Below, one piece after another: positions 35,398 through 48,700 of a DNA stretch of 64,000 nucleotides. The notes under the pieces are model-generated. The model saw nothing but the letters and a program-made list of their open reading frames with translations, was not told the origin of the DNA and made no database searches. The stretch is from Struthio camelus (Eukaryota; Chordata; Aves; Struthioniformes; Struthionidae). The stretch's first letter is position 1. The number at the start of each line of letters is the position of its first letter. The stretch is from assembly GCF_040807025.1 (NCBI RefSeq), contig NC_090943.1, forward strand, positions 3,954,356 through 4,018,355, written 5' to 3'. The position numbers and the translations under genes were made by a program.

Positions 35398-35709
35398 GGC
35401 CCCTGCCCGGGCAGGCGGGCGTTAAACCGAGCTCCATCCCGGCTGGGGTCTGCGGCGCCGTGTGAGAGGGGAGGCCGTGAGGAGCTAACACGTCGCCAGC
35501 CCGCAGCGCCGCCTTTTCCCGTGACCGAGGTGGGGCGGGAAATCAGCGCGGCTGAGGGCGGGCGACATGGCGCCGGCGCTGAGGCGAAGGGCGCGAGCCC
35601 CGCCCCCTTCCCCCCCCCCCGGCTGCGTCACGCGCTGCCCTTGCCTTGCCCTTGGCGCCGGGGGGCGGGGCGCGCGCCCGGTCGCTGCGGGGAGGGGGGC
35701 GGGGCCGCC

Positions 35710-35723
35710 GTTGCTATGGGAAC
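35710..35723. promoter_or_regulatory. RFX X-box
   Basis: GTTGCTATGGGAAC matches the palindromic X-box GTTGCCATGGCAAC at 12 of 14 positions, keeping both half sites GTTGC and AAC with the central ATGG. RFX2/RFX3 sites of this kind sit in promoters of ciliary genes, and CCDC13 is one. Confidence 0.75.
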
Positions 35724-36565
35724 GGCGTGGGGCGCGGGAGCGGCGCGCGGCGGCGGTAGGGCCCGGTGGTGGGGGGAGGGGCGGCCCCACAGGCGGTTTG
35801 GGGTGGGGGGGTGGGGGGGGAGCCTCCCCTCTCCGCTCTGCCGGGTCATTGCTGCGTTAGTCCAAGATCCCCTTTTAGCCAGGGCAAAGGGGCAGCTGGA
35901 TGTTTTCGCTGACAGGAAACATCAACCAAAAGGAAGGAGGAGGTGGTGGTGGTGGGGCCGGGGCGCGTGAGGGAAACTGCTCGTTTTCCGTCACGGAAAG
36001 GTCTAGGCGCTTCGACGGACAGCGCGTTGGCGCTCGATGCTTGGAAATTTTAGGGGGAGAAAAGATGCCGACCCACGCTGCTGGCGTACCAAAAGGCGCT
36101 GGAGTGAAACGTGGTGGTTCTGCCTCTGTTAGTCCCACGTTAAGCCGAAAGGATGTATGTGGGGAAGGTTATATCTTTGGGGCTTTAGGAAGGCTGGATG
36201 GACCTGGGTCCTGCACAGTCCCTGTGCTTTTTACTCAGCATAGCCGTTGTTTCCACCCTTGCTTGGGTGTGACCCTAACTTGCTCCTCTCTAAAGATGTT
36301 TATTTTAATCAGACCTGTTTAAAAACCTTTCCTAACGTTGCGGCTGCACCGCTGAGAGCGGAAAGGCCTGAAGACCGTGTTTGAAGGCCCTCGATGGAAA
36401 AAGGCGCTTAAAGGAAGGCCGTGGCTGGAGGAGAAGGTGGCCGGGGGACCGTGCGGAGGAGGTGGATGTGAAGAGCTACGCAGCCGCTGTTAGGAGAGGG
36501 TGTTTGGAAAGTGATGCCATTCTCTGCTGCTTGCTCTTTTCTTCTTCTTACGCTTTTAGTAGACA

Positions 36566-36783
36566 ATGGAGCCGGACACGACAGTGAACGAGCATTTTAA
36601 AAGCCAGTTTAAGGCCCTCCAGGAACACCAGCAAAGGAGGCTGCAAAATCTGATGGAGAGGAAGAAGGGAAAGCAGAACAGTCGGAAGGGTAATAGTGGC
36701 AAAGCAGAGGAGACTTTCGGAAGCCAGAATGACCTAAATCTCTTTGAAGTGGGCCAGCCCGAAAATGACGACGTCCGCAAAAG
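36566..36783 (+). CDS. CCDC13: CCDC13 first coding exon
   Basis: The acceptor is within TTTTAGTAG, ending at 36559 or 36562; donor GTAAAG at 36784. Encodes residues 1-73, including [20 protein letters not shown], which corresponds to the human LQFKAMQEMQHKRLQKQ start. The middle is poorly conserved and rich in Lys, Gly and Ser. Confidence 0.9.
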
Positions 36784-39700
36784 GTAAAGGTGTAGCGGCA
36801 CTGTTCCTTCAGGAAGTCAAAGAAATACGTTTTGCTTCTGATCTTAGGAAACTCATATTAACTTTACAGAGTGCTCAATGTCTGCCTTTGTATACTGGAC
36901 TTTCGTTGTGATAAGAGAAGTCTCACTGTCTTTAATATCCTCAGAGCATTGTCATGTGCTCTTTCTTATCAATGTTTCACTAGTGAGCAAGTGAAAGAGT
37001 CTAAGGGGGATGTGCCGGGGCAGCTAGGTACCACCTGAACAAGTCCTGTCACTCAGGATCACTAACATCTGCTGAACTGCCTAGCTTTGTAAATCGTTCC
37101 CTATCACGGATACGCTTCCATTGGCAGGTCTGTTCAAAGCATCACACAGCTAACGAGTGTGAGCCAAAGCCCTGTAGCCCGGAAAAGTGTTTCCCTGCCT
37201 GTCTTTGCAACGTGACCTCATTTAGCAGGTCAAAAGACAGCCGGCTACGTAGGAGGGTCTGATAGATAGGGTTGCCTGGTGATTAAGATATTTAACAGGG
37301 TTATGCAAGTAAGGTTTTAAATCTCACTGGGGACAGGGCTTTGGATGTCATCTCCCCCACTGCGGGGAGTATCTTAACTATGAGGACACTGGGTATTCTG
37401 GAGTGGATCTCCCTCTTAATCTCACTTTTGGAGTTGTGTGCATAATTCAGCTTCCTAGAGCAGACATTTGAACCCACATCTCAGATCATTCATCTACCTC
37501 CTCGGAAGCAGTCAGCCCCTCTCTCTGACCCAGTTAATAAATATTTATACAAACTAGAACATATTGAAGACATTGCAAGGGCGTCTGCAATCGTTGCAGT
37601 GTTGGGCAGGGTTTGCTCCTTTTCAGTAGTGAAGCCGGCTTAAAAAATTCCTCCTGCTGCTTCCCATTCCACCTTTCTGCAATGGTGCTGATACAGCTGT
37701 TGCAGGGTTGTACTGGAAACTGGATTCACTTTCTGAGGCAAAGGTACTTTTAGCTCAATTCATTTCAGTGATCCACTTTACAGCTTTAGCCCCACGAACT
37801 GTTTTATTGGCACCACGATGGGGTGGTGAACTGTGACTCAGGAGCAGGAAGAAGGGGTTGGCATCTCTGCCAAAAACCAGCAGGAAAGAATAGGTAAAAA
37901 AACATGAGGTGGAAAACCAGAGTGGGGAAGGGCACCTCAACCAAGGTTTATTGCTGTAGGCCCTAAACACTGATCTTCCCTCTATGTTACTAGAGGCAAC
38001 TCCCTGCTCGGCTTGTTTCTGAAGATTGCTTCCTTAAATGTCTAATAGTCTCCATGCACTGTGAGGAAAAGCTGAGCGCTTAAGCTGCAGTGGAGCTTCA
38101 GCAATAAGGCAGGGAACCCAGGAGTTAATCACTGCAATGTTCAGGTACCTCTGGGAATCGGGTGCTCATCCCACAAAGGAAGTCTGTGCGGAAACAGAGC
38201 GCTAAGTTTCTAGAAAGAAACTAATGCTTTTAGCCTTGCACCGTGCTTTCTCTTCACAGACAGGTCCCCCCACCATGGCTGATTGGCCAGTGCATGCTTC
38301 AATCGGACCTCTACCAGCTGTCCTGCTCCCTTCAGAATTATTCCTGATAGTACATACAGATTACTATGGAGATCTGAGTTTGTTCTTGGGTTTTTTTTTT
38401 TTTTTTTAAATGGATCCCTGCATGTGAGATGTGGATTTGTCTGGTGGGAGAGAGGGGTTTCAGCACTCCCATAGCACCTGCTGGTGCCATGTGCATGCTC
38501 TGAGGTGCAGAATACAGGAGAGTCCCAGCAGTTCTGGGAGCGCTTCTCTCCCTGTTGGCCATTTGGTAGTTCAGATCTGAGAAAGTCAAGAGCTATTACT
38601 TTCATTTTCAATGGGATTTAGTGTAAAAAAAGTTCCCATTTGACATGGCAGTAACAGATTGCTGATTCATCTGGATCATCCTTTGCCTGTGGCATCCTTT
38701 ACCCACTTGTGAAATAGCTGCATTTGGCAAAAGGGTGGTATGAGTGTCTCAAATCCAGGCAGACTCAACTGCTTCTGGAAGGGATTCACTGTTAGGTACT
38801 GATGCTATTTTACAGTATTCCCATGACAACAAGTTAGAAACGTGTTCCAGAATAACAGGACTCCATATGGTTTGCAGTGACAGTGATTTCAGCATGTCAA
38901 GTTTGTTTATAAAAGCATTTTGAAAACCTTCTCCTCTCAGAAGTCTCCCTTCTTCTGAGCTTGGGGAGCCCATTTTTCCTTCCTTCCTTCCGTCCTACTC
39001 CCAAATTTTGTTTAGGCAAGTGGTTAGCTGACCTTTCTGTCCTGTTTTGTCCTTTCTGTAACTGTCCTCCCTGGTGGTTTGGTGCCCCTCGAGATTAAAT
39101 GATTCTCTCCATCACATGAAGAATCGAATCTGTGGCAGTACCTGGGAAACGTACTTGCCACAATTTTGGCCATAGGCCTTGCTTCATAGGTTTCCCTGGC
39201 TTTGTTTCCTTGAACAAGAGTAAAAAAGATTAGCTTTCTACAGCCTGTTTCTTCTGGCTGGCTTTCCACAGCTGGGCCACTTGGGTGGAACCAGCTCCCT
39301 CCTTCATGCCTTTGTAGAGTTAGTAGGTGATACGATGTGATGGAGAGGGAACTCCAGCTATATACACAGTTAGGATTTCCATCCATCCTAATAAAAGTAA
39401 TGTACATCAAGTTTTGGAAGCCAGCTCTGAGGAAGACATGATCAGATGTGTTAAGAACTTAGAATTTTTTGTCGTTAATTCCATAACTATTGAAAATGAT
39501 TTTACGCATATGATAGCGTCCTAATCAAATCTGAACGGTTTTGTTGCCCACTTCTATGAGTGGTACTCAGAGGTGTAACTTAGTTTTGTCTTTTCTCTGC
39601 TCAGATTGCTGCTTTCTTTGGTCCTCCTCTTTGTAAACAGCTGCCTTTGATCTCCCTTTGATTTGAGGCTTTGAAACAGAAATGCATTGCTTAAGTATGG

Positions 39701-42700
39701 ATTGTGAAGTGTCCTGTAAATTGACTGTGCTAGCTGTTTTTTCTAGCAGTGCTTTAAGGGGTCATTTATTCTGACATGCACATACGGAGTGTGCATTTAA
39801 ACTTGCTTTTTGAATAGAAAAGATTTAGGTGGCTAGTGAGACAGCTAACCTAGTTGGCTGTGGGTTATGTTTATACCCACAGGTATATACTGTAACAACT
39901 CCGGACTTTAGTCAGAGCTCTGTGATTATCCAACTTATCTGCTTCCTCCTTCGTTTGTAGGCCGGAGCAATCCAGTCTGTAGGTGAAGGGGATGGGACGC
40001 TGTTCTGGATTAAGTCACCAAAATGTAGATATCCAAGCTGCTGGCATAGATGATGAAAGTCCAGGGCTCAGTTCAGTTGCCTGACGTAGGTTACCAGTGA
40101 CATCGAGATGCCATGGGTTTCAGGAGTGTCTGCGTGAAAATGACAGCTGATCTGCATCCTTCAGGAGCAGCTGGAGGCTGGGCAGGCAGCTGACATGTCT
40201 CTGGACACCTGTGTGTGGGACACCTATGTGAGCTGAGTCCATCATCAATGGACTTAGTGGTTTTTAGAGAGCGTTTCAGGTCACCCTGCAGTAGCAGCTA
40301 GTCTGTAGGCTGCACCAGTTGTTTTAACTAGACCTCCTTTGACTCTTGTGCGTGTTTTGGCATGCTGCTCACAGCAAGACGCTCATGTCTTGATATGGAG
40401 GGGCACCCCACCCAAAAACTCAGATAGAAGGAGGCTGGCTCAAACTCAGGCTCTGCTCCTGCAGGCAGAATGGGTATCCCTGGCTTGAGCGCACAAACAT
40501 GTTTACCAAAGGCAGGATCAGCACAGCTTTTCTTAGCTCTCTTCTCTCCGTCTCTGGGGAATGGAGACAGGTTCATTTCCACTCTGAAGTGCTGTTGTCT
40601 GGAGGAGCCTGGCTAAATTGTACGTCTAATGTTGGATCATGTTAATAATGCTTGGTCTTGTTTCACCTATCCACACGTGGGTGGCTAGCGCTGTGTGAGA
40701 GGCTCTTGACTCTCTGCCTAGGGCCCAGAAGTTTTCCCAAGGATCCTGCGTCATGGCTAGTGACCTCATGTAGATGGTTCATATATCCTGGGGCATCTCA
40801 AATAGAAGTGTGTATGTCAGCAACTGAACTGAGCTCCTCAGGCCTAAACTTCCACGTTTTATGTTTGGAGGAGTTGTCATGTAAGCAAAGAGATTAAAAT
40901 TTCTCATTCTCTGGGTGTCTCAGAAAGATGAAACCCATAAATGTTACTAAATGTGCTAAAGAATAGGAGAAGCAAGGCTATTTCCTCCCTTTCAGAGGGC
41001 TTTCTGGTATTCATTGTTTCTAAATGAATTGCAAAAAGTAACATGAACAATGCAAATTGATGTCAGTCCATCCTGGTGGGAATCCAAGAAAATCAGACAA
41101 GGACACAGGAAACTGGTCTTTTGTGAATTGCCATGAAGCGTTCCTTTTTAAAGAGAGAACCTCTGCAGTAGCTTTTGTAGTTTATGCTCTGTAGTGAGCA
41201 TTTCATTTGAAGAGTTTGAGGCTAAACTTAGAAAAGGAATGGGAGCTTCTATTGGCTTTGGTAAGTATAGAAAGTAAACTTTGAACGTCACAGATGCTGA
41301 AAGGGGAGCCTGCCTGGCTTCCGCTAAAGAACCAGATCAGTTCAGAGTGACTGAGATAAGACTATTCAGTAACCTCAGGAGCCCTGGAGGGACACCTGTT
41401 CTGTGATGTTTCACTCCAAACAACACAAGGAAGTGCACAATTTCTGAAGAAGAAAGAAGCCAACGGAATAGATCAGCTATCAGATCATCAGCTTGAGATC
41501 TGAGCTGAAGTTCAAGATGTTCTGCCTAATTCAGTAAATTCATTCCAGGTGTGATCCACTCGAGCTCTGTGAACCTCCAGCATACAGTCATTTCATTATT
41601 TTACTTCTGCAAGCGTCTATTTGAAGCACGTTACAGTGATGGTTGCCATTATGGCTTATTTTTTTCCAGGTTGCTTGAGGCTGAGAATGAGCAGCTCCAG
41701 GATCAGCTTCGAGAGGTCCGAGATGAGAACGGCAGACTGTACAAACTGGTGAGAGAGAAAGATTTTGAAATAAAGCAACTCCAGAAAAAAATACAGGAGG
41801 ACAAACTAGCTCTGTCAGGTAAACACAATAACTATATTCACATTAGTTCCAGTGTGTGTTTGATGCTGATGACAATAGAGCTAGGATAACGGACTCGGTG
41901 AACTAAATACAGCTCCTGCAGTGAAATACTAATGTGACATCTCTTTACCTGCTTTATGCTAAAAAAAGAATATTTCAGTCATATTGTGGTTGCCTCCATT
42001 TCCACTCCTTCAATAAGCTTCTGATAGGAGGAAGCAGATTCAGCTCTCTTAGCTGAGAAAGAATTGGCTTCTGAGATTTATTGTTGAGCTCACACTAATT
42101 TGCCATAATACTGAAATCACTTGCGTCTGAACACTGAAAATACTCAGACACCTAAGTATTCATTGGTTGCTAGTTGCTAGTATTCTTTAGTTTAGAGTTG
42201 CTACCTAAACTTGCAAGAGCCTAAACGGACACTGTTTGGTGTTTGCAGAATTTTCTGAAGATTGATATTTCCCTTTTGCAGGGGTCTTGTTGCTTTATTT
42301 TCAGTAGGAAGTTCCTCACAGTGATTTCATTTGACCTGATAGCACTTACATGTGGAGTGGCACATATGCTTAAAGATCTGTGTTTTACACTCTCTTTTTC
42401 GGTTTTATGAGCTGCAAAATAAGAATACTACTACTCCCCATCTTAGAAAGAGCGTTACTGGGAGGACCAAAAGATGTCTCAGATTGTCAGATAGGGGATG
42501 ACCTAAGGCGCAAAATGGTATTACTGATAATTATAGGTCCTCTAAAAGAAATACAGTGCTCCTTTGGGGACACAGTGATCTCTGTTCCTCACAGATCTTT
42601 TGTGAGCTTGTTATTACTGGCTTAAAAAGATGATGACTCGTGGAAATCACATTTTTGTGAAACTTTCTATTAACGCTGATAGGCAGTGTTACAGCTTTCT

Positions 42701-45700
42701 CTGTTATGCAGTGTTAAATTCCTTATTCAGGCCCCTTTTGTTGAAATGCCTGAATAGGGCACATGCAGGATGTTGGCTGAAAGCAAAGTCCGTGTTCAGC
42801 TTTTAAAGTGGCTTGGAAGTCCTCTGAAAATTGAACTGTGCAGTCTGAACCTCTTCCGCTGGGTGCCACTCTTGTTCAGGACAGCAGTGATGGGGAGGCT
42901 AGCAGAGAAGGGGAAATAACACCACTAAGCAAAACTAAATAATGCATACATTACACCTTCATTCTATGTAACTACCTATAGGAGAGATGGTAGGCTAAAT
43001 TTTGGGCCAGGACCAGGAGCCACAAGTGCTGTTTCAGCTTCTTCTGACTTGGATGCTGGCCTGTAGCAGTTTATAGGGATATGGGTTTATAGTTTATAGG
43101 GAAGAGATGCCTGTCTTCCCTATCTGCGTTGTGGCAAAAGCCTCGCCCACTTTTCAGGGGAATTAGAAGCGTTAACTAAATGTGTGCAAAACTGTCACAT
43201 GGAAGCACCAGCCTGTTTTTTCATTTGTTTAGTATTTACTATGATCCTTAGTAGCCATTAATTATGAAAAGTAGGGAAAGTAAGGAAAAAAAATAGCTTC
43301 TAGCTGAGAAGAAAAATACACATCAAATAAAGGAGTAAGAACAGTGGAGACACTTTTAAAAAATAATGAATTCATTATTTTCTTTACAAGGTTTTTAAGT
43401 AGTGACATGGGGTCCTATTCTGTTCTCACCTATACTCTGCACAGCCCCTTTAATGTCTCTAGGGTTTTGTGGGACTCAGTATTCACTTAGGAATGACATG
43501 TTGTCCTTACATCTCACTCCAGTTCTTGAATACAGTCCTCACAGATGTCAGCGAAAAAGTCGTTACGTGGCAGTACTGAAGGAGAATGGAAGGGTTAAAG
43601 AGAATGGCAGCAGCCCAGTTCAATCTTCATATATGCTTCCAAGGATCTGTTATTGCAGGCTCGTATTCGTTGTAAGCTAGAGATTTCCTTGGACGTTATA
43701 TGCAATTATATTGATTGTACGCTTATGAGAGACCTTTTCTTCACCTTTGTGGTGTTACGAAAGCCAAGTGGCATACAAGCCGGTCCTGGGGATTACTTTA
43801 TCTGTGATACTAATCAGACCTTCTCTGATGAGGAGCTGAATGAAGAGCCTGTTTAACACAGCACAGTAATGCAGGAAGACTCGTATGTGTGATTGCAAGG
43901 AACGTATAAATAGGCACAATGAAATTTCCTGGACTTTATCCGGGACCCAAATAAAATAACGTGACCTTTTAGGACAGAGATCTAGAAAAGTGTCTGTTTC
44001 AGCAGCTCCTCCAGCAGTAAACAACCAGTGCAAAGTAGAGCATTGTCTTTTTCACTAATGTGCCACGAAAACCTATTTGTAACAGTCCTTCACAGTGACC
44101 AGCAGAAAACGGCTCTGCCCTTTCTGCATAGTGATGTTGCTACTACCACTGTCATGGCCTTCTGACATGCTAAAGTGTGAAATGTGGCTTTGGTAGCGGC
44201 AGTGTAACGCTGACTCGGAGCACCAAGCAATCCAGCTGGAATCACTGATGCCTCTTTCCCCTTAGTTATTCATGTAAGTGCTTGGCACAGCTCTGGGACT
44301 AATGAGTTAGACAACAGAAGTACACTGTGCACTGAGCAGAGGACAAAAGCGTCATCTATTCTGAATTCTGCCTGTGAGATATGTCCTTTACTTTTATGTA
44401 TACTTTTCAGGGACATCTGGTTTAGCTGGGGATATTGCCGCTACTAAAATAGTTGAATTGGCCAAAAAGAATCGAGAGATAACTGCTGAGACCGAGAGTG
44501 AAAAAGCCAAAGTGAAGCAACTGAATAACAAAGTCAAAGAGCTGGAGAGAGAAGTGAGACATTTTTCTTATTCTCTTTTATCATACTAGAATGTAGAAAA
44601 CCAGCTTTTGGGGTACTGGAGCTTGAGAAACCGTGGGTTTGATTTTTGTTGCTGGTCTGAATTTGCTCCTGCATCCATGCTTGTTTTCTGTCCATGCTAG
44701 GACAGAGGTAGGTGTGCCCTTAGCACGTCCACCTTTGCTGAAAGGAGGAACTAGAGAAAGATATCAGTAACTTACAATGAGCTAAAGGTTTATGAAGCGC
44801 CAAACAGGAATGTTCACTTGTATCTGAAGCACGGGGGCTTTTCAGTATGACAGTGATATGTGCTGAATTTTTCTGTGAGGAGGGGCAAATTTCATACCAT
44901 TATGTCTTACACCCCCACCATATTAATCCCCCTCCTGAATTCGTACCCTATTCTTCTAAGTCGGATTCATCCACATAATGAAATCTGTTTTCTGGCATGA
45001 GTACTTACGGAACCAAAACAGTAACAAACTATGTCACTTAAGATGGCAAAATTTCACTCAGGCAGATTTATTGTCATGCTTTAGCACAGCTTTTTTATAT
45101 GTCCTAACCTTTCACAGGACTGATTTTATTCAGGTGACTGCTGAAATGGAAACCAGGTGCCCTGATGTCAATGTTTAATTTGTTCTTTAGCTACAACTGC
45201 TCTTCATTACACAATACTGGTGAATTTGTGTGTCATTTTAAGGTATTTTTCTGCACTTCCCACTTAGAACAGCTCATTTCAATGTTTCAACAGGGTTTAG
45301 GATGCTGGCAAATGCGTTTTGACTCAGTCTTTACAGTTACTTATTTTCATGAATCATGCATCTGTCTGAACGGTATCCCAGTTACCTGAAAGATACGGAA
45401 ATGGTAGATGAAACGTTTGAGAACTCCTGCATAAATCCAGAGGGTTCTTGTCAAAGGGGCCTTGTTGAACAGTTGACAGGCTGACTAGGAAATATCAGGT
45501 GTAGCTGAGGACCTACTGAAGTCACACAAGTAGGGGAGCCAGCTGTGAATAATTCCAAGAAAAATCAACTTGATAATAATCCTCTATTGCAGAAATGTGT
45601 TTTAAGTTTCTGTTTGACTACCGATCATTAATGTCAGATAGCTGACAGAAAAAAATGGGCCATAGCTATTTCAGGGAAGGAAAACATGCTCAAAGCAAAC

Positions 45701-48700
45701 AGAAATTACAAGCAACAGTCATTGCTGATCAAAGCAAAGATAGAGATAATTGATACCTACTAGTCGGTTTCTTGGACACTTACACCATCAAAATCGAAAT
45801 CAAACAAAGTGACCTGAGAGAGCAATGAAACACAATGTGAGCCCCACTGAAATCAATGCCCAAGCCAATGGTCTGTATTTTCTCGTGGCCTCATCGCATG
45901 TCCAAACTAAGAGCCGCTGTCTGAGTTTGTGAAATGTGCTTATTCAGAGGAATGATAGGAAGATGTAAAAAATCAGTAGAATTAAATCAGTATTTGACAC
46001 AGGGAGGTATCTTTATTGATATATCTATGGTGAGCCATGCAACAGAAGAGCTATCACAGACGGGAGCCGGCAGAGAGTCACATCTCTTAAGTAACTGTCT
46101 TAAGCCCAACTGGATCACCGTCTAGAGGTACCCATGTTTCTCCATTGATTGTAGAAAGAACCAAGACAACTGAAGTGCAATTCAGTTGCCCATCTATAGG
46201 CAAAAAAACACCATTAGAGATGTCAGTTCACCTCCCAGTCACCCATAGGAGGCCGTCAGACATGACATAAGGACTTGCAGGAGGCTTGCAGGAGACTCCA
46301 GCTGAAGGCCCACTGGGATGCTCTGGGACACCTCAGATGAGACTAGAAATTTGTGTGTGAGCAACAAAAGTGAGTCTGTAGTCAATACATCCAGCTGACC
46401 TAATGTAGTTGTCTACAGTAGAGGGAGTTGAAGATTGGACTTCCCTGACTGTATTGACTAGACTCCATTGATTGTGAATGGAAGCACCCACATTAAAAAT
46501 GGAGGATGCGTCAATCTGTGAGGTGAATCTCATCCTGTATGATGAGACTGTACTTCTAGATGGCTTCAACTAAGTGAAATGATTCATACTGATAGGAGCT
46601 TACAAATGCATCACAATATATACTTTCGCCACGGTGAAACACATGCTATGTTATTTTATATAATTGTTAGCTCTTTACTTGTATTAAAACTGAAAAATAT
46701 TTAAATCGTAAGTATTTTAATGCCGGCATGTTCACACAAACAAAATGGAAAGTGTGGTCACTGAGCAATCACTTAGAAGAGGCTGGCATGTGTAAATGAA
46801 GGCTGCAAATGGGTGTTTGCAGAAAGCGTCATTAGAATTTGACCTGGCAGGTGCCACCAGCAGCTGAAACTTCTGACTCTTAGTCCAATGACTAAGAGCG
46901 CTTATGATCGAGATAAAAGGAGTAACCAAAGCAGTGATTTACCTGCAAAGAAGGGGTGATAATATTAGAGCTGGCTCTAAGTTACACTCTCTGTTTCCCC
47001 AAGTGTCTCTTTAAAGAAGAAAACATTCCTTGGAGCCTTCTTTTATTCAGGCAAATAATCAGCATTTTCTGCCCTCCTCAAAGAATGAAATCTTAGCCAT
47101 TTGAAGAAATGCTTCCTAACCTTTCCATCCCCAAATTTGCTGCACTCCTGTCCAGTAAGAAATCTTTTCACCTCAACATAGTAATGATTTGGCAGGAGTT
47201 ATGTGTGTGTCTGCATTCCTGATCTGTAGGAAACAATAGGAGACGTATTCTTCCTAGGTTGAGAAATCCTACTGTAGAGTTATCCCCGCTAAGAACCAGA
47301 ATCTTAATATCATTTACTAAATCTCAGCTACGGGCCATTGGGTAGTCATTTTTACCTTTAAAGTCCTTTGGTGAATAGAGTTATGTGCCTTTTTAAAGAT
47401 ATCCTGTGATTTTCTTGTAAAGTGAGGAAACTGGCATCCAGAATCTAGAGCCCAAGTCCTGATCTCCCCTGTACTTAATCTATATTTATAAATATAAATA
47501 CTTATTCTATGAATCTAGGATGAGAAAATCCCCCAGAAGTATCCATACTTAATAACTGATTCCGTCTCAGCAAGTAAGTCAGAAACTTTTTCACTCAAGT
47601 TCTTCCACAGTAAAATAACACAAACTTCCTTGGGAAAGATCTCAGGAGAAATGGTTTGGTTTCCTGCTGACTGCATTTGAAAAAACAAGGGGAAATGAAG
47701 TCTTTTTTGCTAGCGTAAATAAACATTCAGAATCATCAAAATTGCTGTTGTACTTTTTTTGCTAATTAATCTTCATTGGAGATATTCTCTTCACTGTATG
47801 CATTCTATACTAACTGCATTTTTTTCCAGCTACAGACAGCCATGGGAAAAATACATTCTCTTGGTGGTGGTGACTCAGGAATCAAACAATCTACTCTGAA
47901 GATGATAGAAGGAAACTTGGTATGAGTTGTAATTGTAGAGAAGAAAGAAAAAGTGACAGCTGATACTGATTCTTTCCTATTGTGCAATCTCTTTCTTCAT
48001 TATAAGGATATATCACTGTCATTAGTTTTGTAACCAAACTGCTATTTCTAATTCCTCTGTACTGCAAAAATTAGGGAATACATTTGCATGAATCTGAAAA
48101 AAAGATTCAGGGATCCTGATGGATCCGTGCTTCCTCTTTCTTGACTGCTGCACCTTCCCATCACTCAAACAGGCTCACAATGTATTGCAGTTTCAAGTCT
48201 TGGAAAATCAGGCCTGATCTGCTACTTCTTTCTGAAGCTCTGGATTCCAAAGGAGGGCTGGGCCTATCTTTCTCAGACATTTACAAGAAAGAGTAATTTT
48301 AATTCTTTTTCCTCAGGGATCAGAGTGCTGGGTCTTTTCTCTTTCATCAGCATCACCCACTTAAGAGATGTTAGACCCTGCCCAGCTAGAAACTGTTTAA
48401 GAAAGTATAGTGGAAACGTGGTAACAGGGAATATGAAAGCTTGGCTGATTTGGGAGCTAAGTTCAAGATCAGAAAGTACAGCTCAGGCAGATCTAGGTCC
48501 TGTTCTCAGCTCTGCCACATGCTGCCTCGGGAATGTAGAACAAGCTGCCATATTCCTCTGTGTCTTTAACTCCTGACTTTTTGCTAAAGTGTTTGGGGCT
48601 CCTTTGGAGGTGGAGAGTATCGTTCACGTCCGCCGCTCTGCAGGCGGCGTGAACAGTCTGCCAGGACCCAGAGCACTGCTGTGACGGTGTTGCATTTAGT

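Larger units (their letters stand above)
35150..36050 (+). promoter_or_regulatory. CCDC13 CpG-island promoter
   Basis: Dense CpG and GC boxes (GGGGCGGGGC near 35660 and 35697) and no TATA box. Two E2F-like sites (35385-35397 and 35532-35543) and an RFX X-box (35710-35723) are present. The first, non-coding exon of CCDC13 must lie here or slightly downstream, because the coding exon at 36566 starts at a splice acceptor. One candidate donor is GTAGGG at 35756. Confidence 0.7.

Noticed and set aside
35383-35970. 195-codon plus-strand frame in the CCDC13 CpG island
   Set aside because: Gly/Arg/Ala-rich product of a CpG island with competing frames on both strands; no family match.
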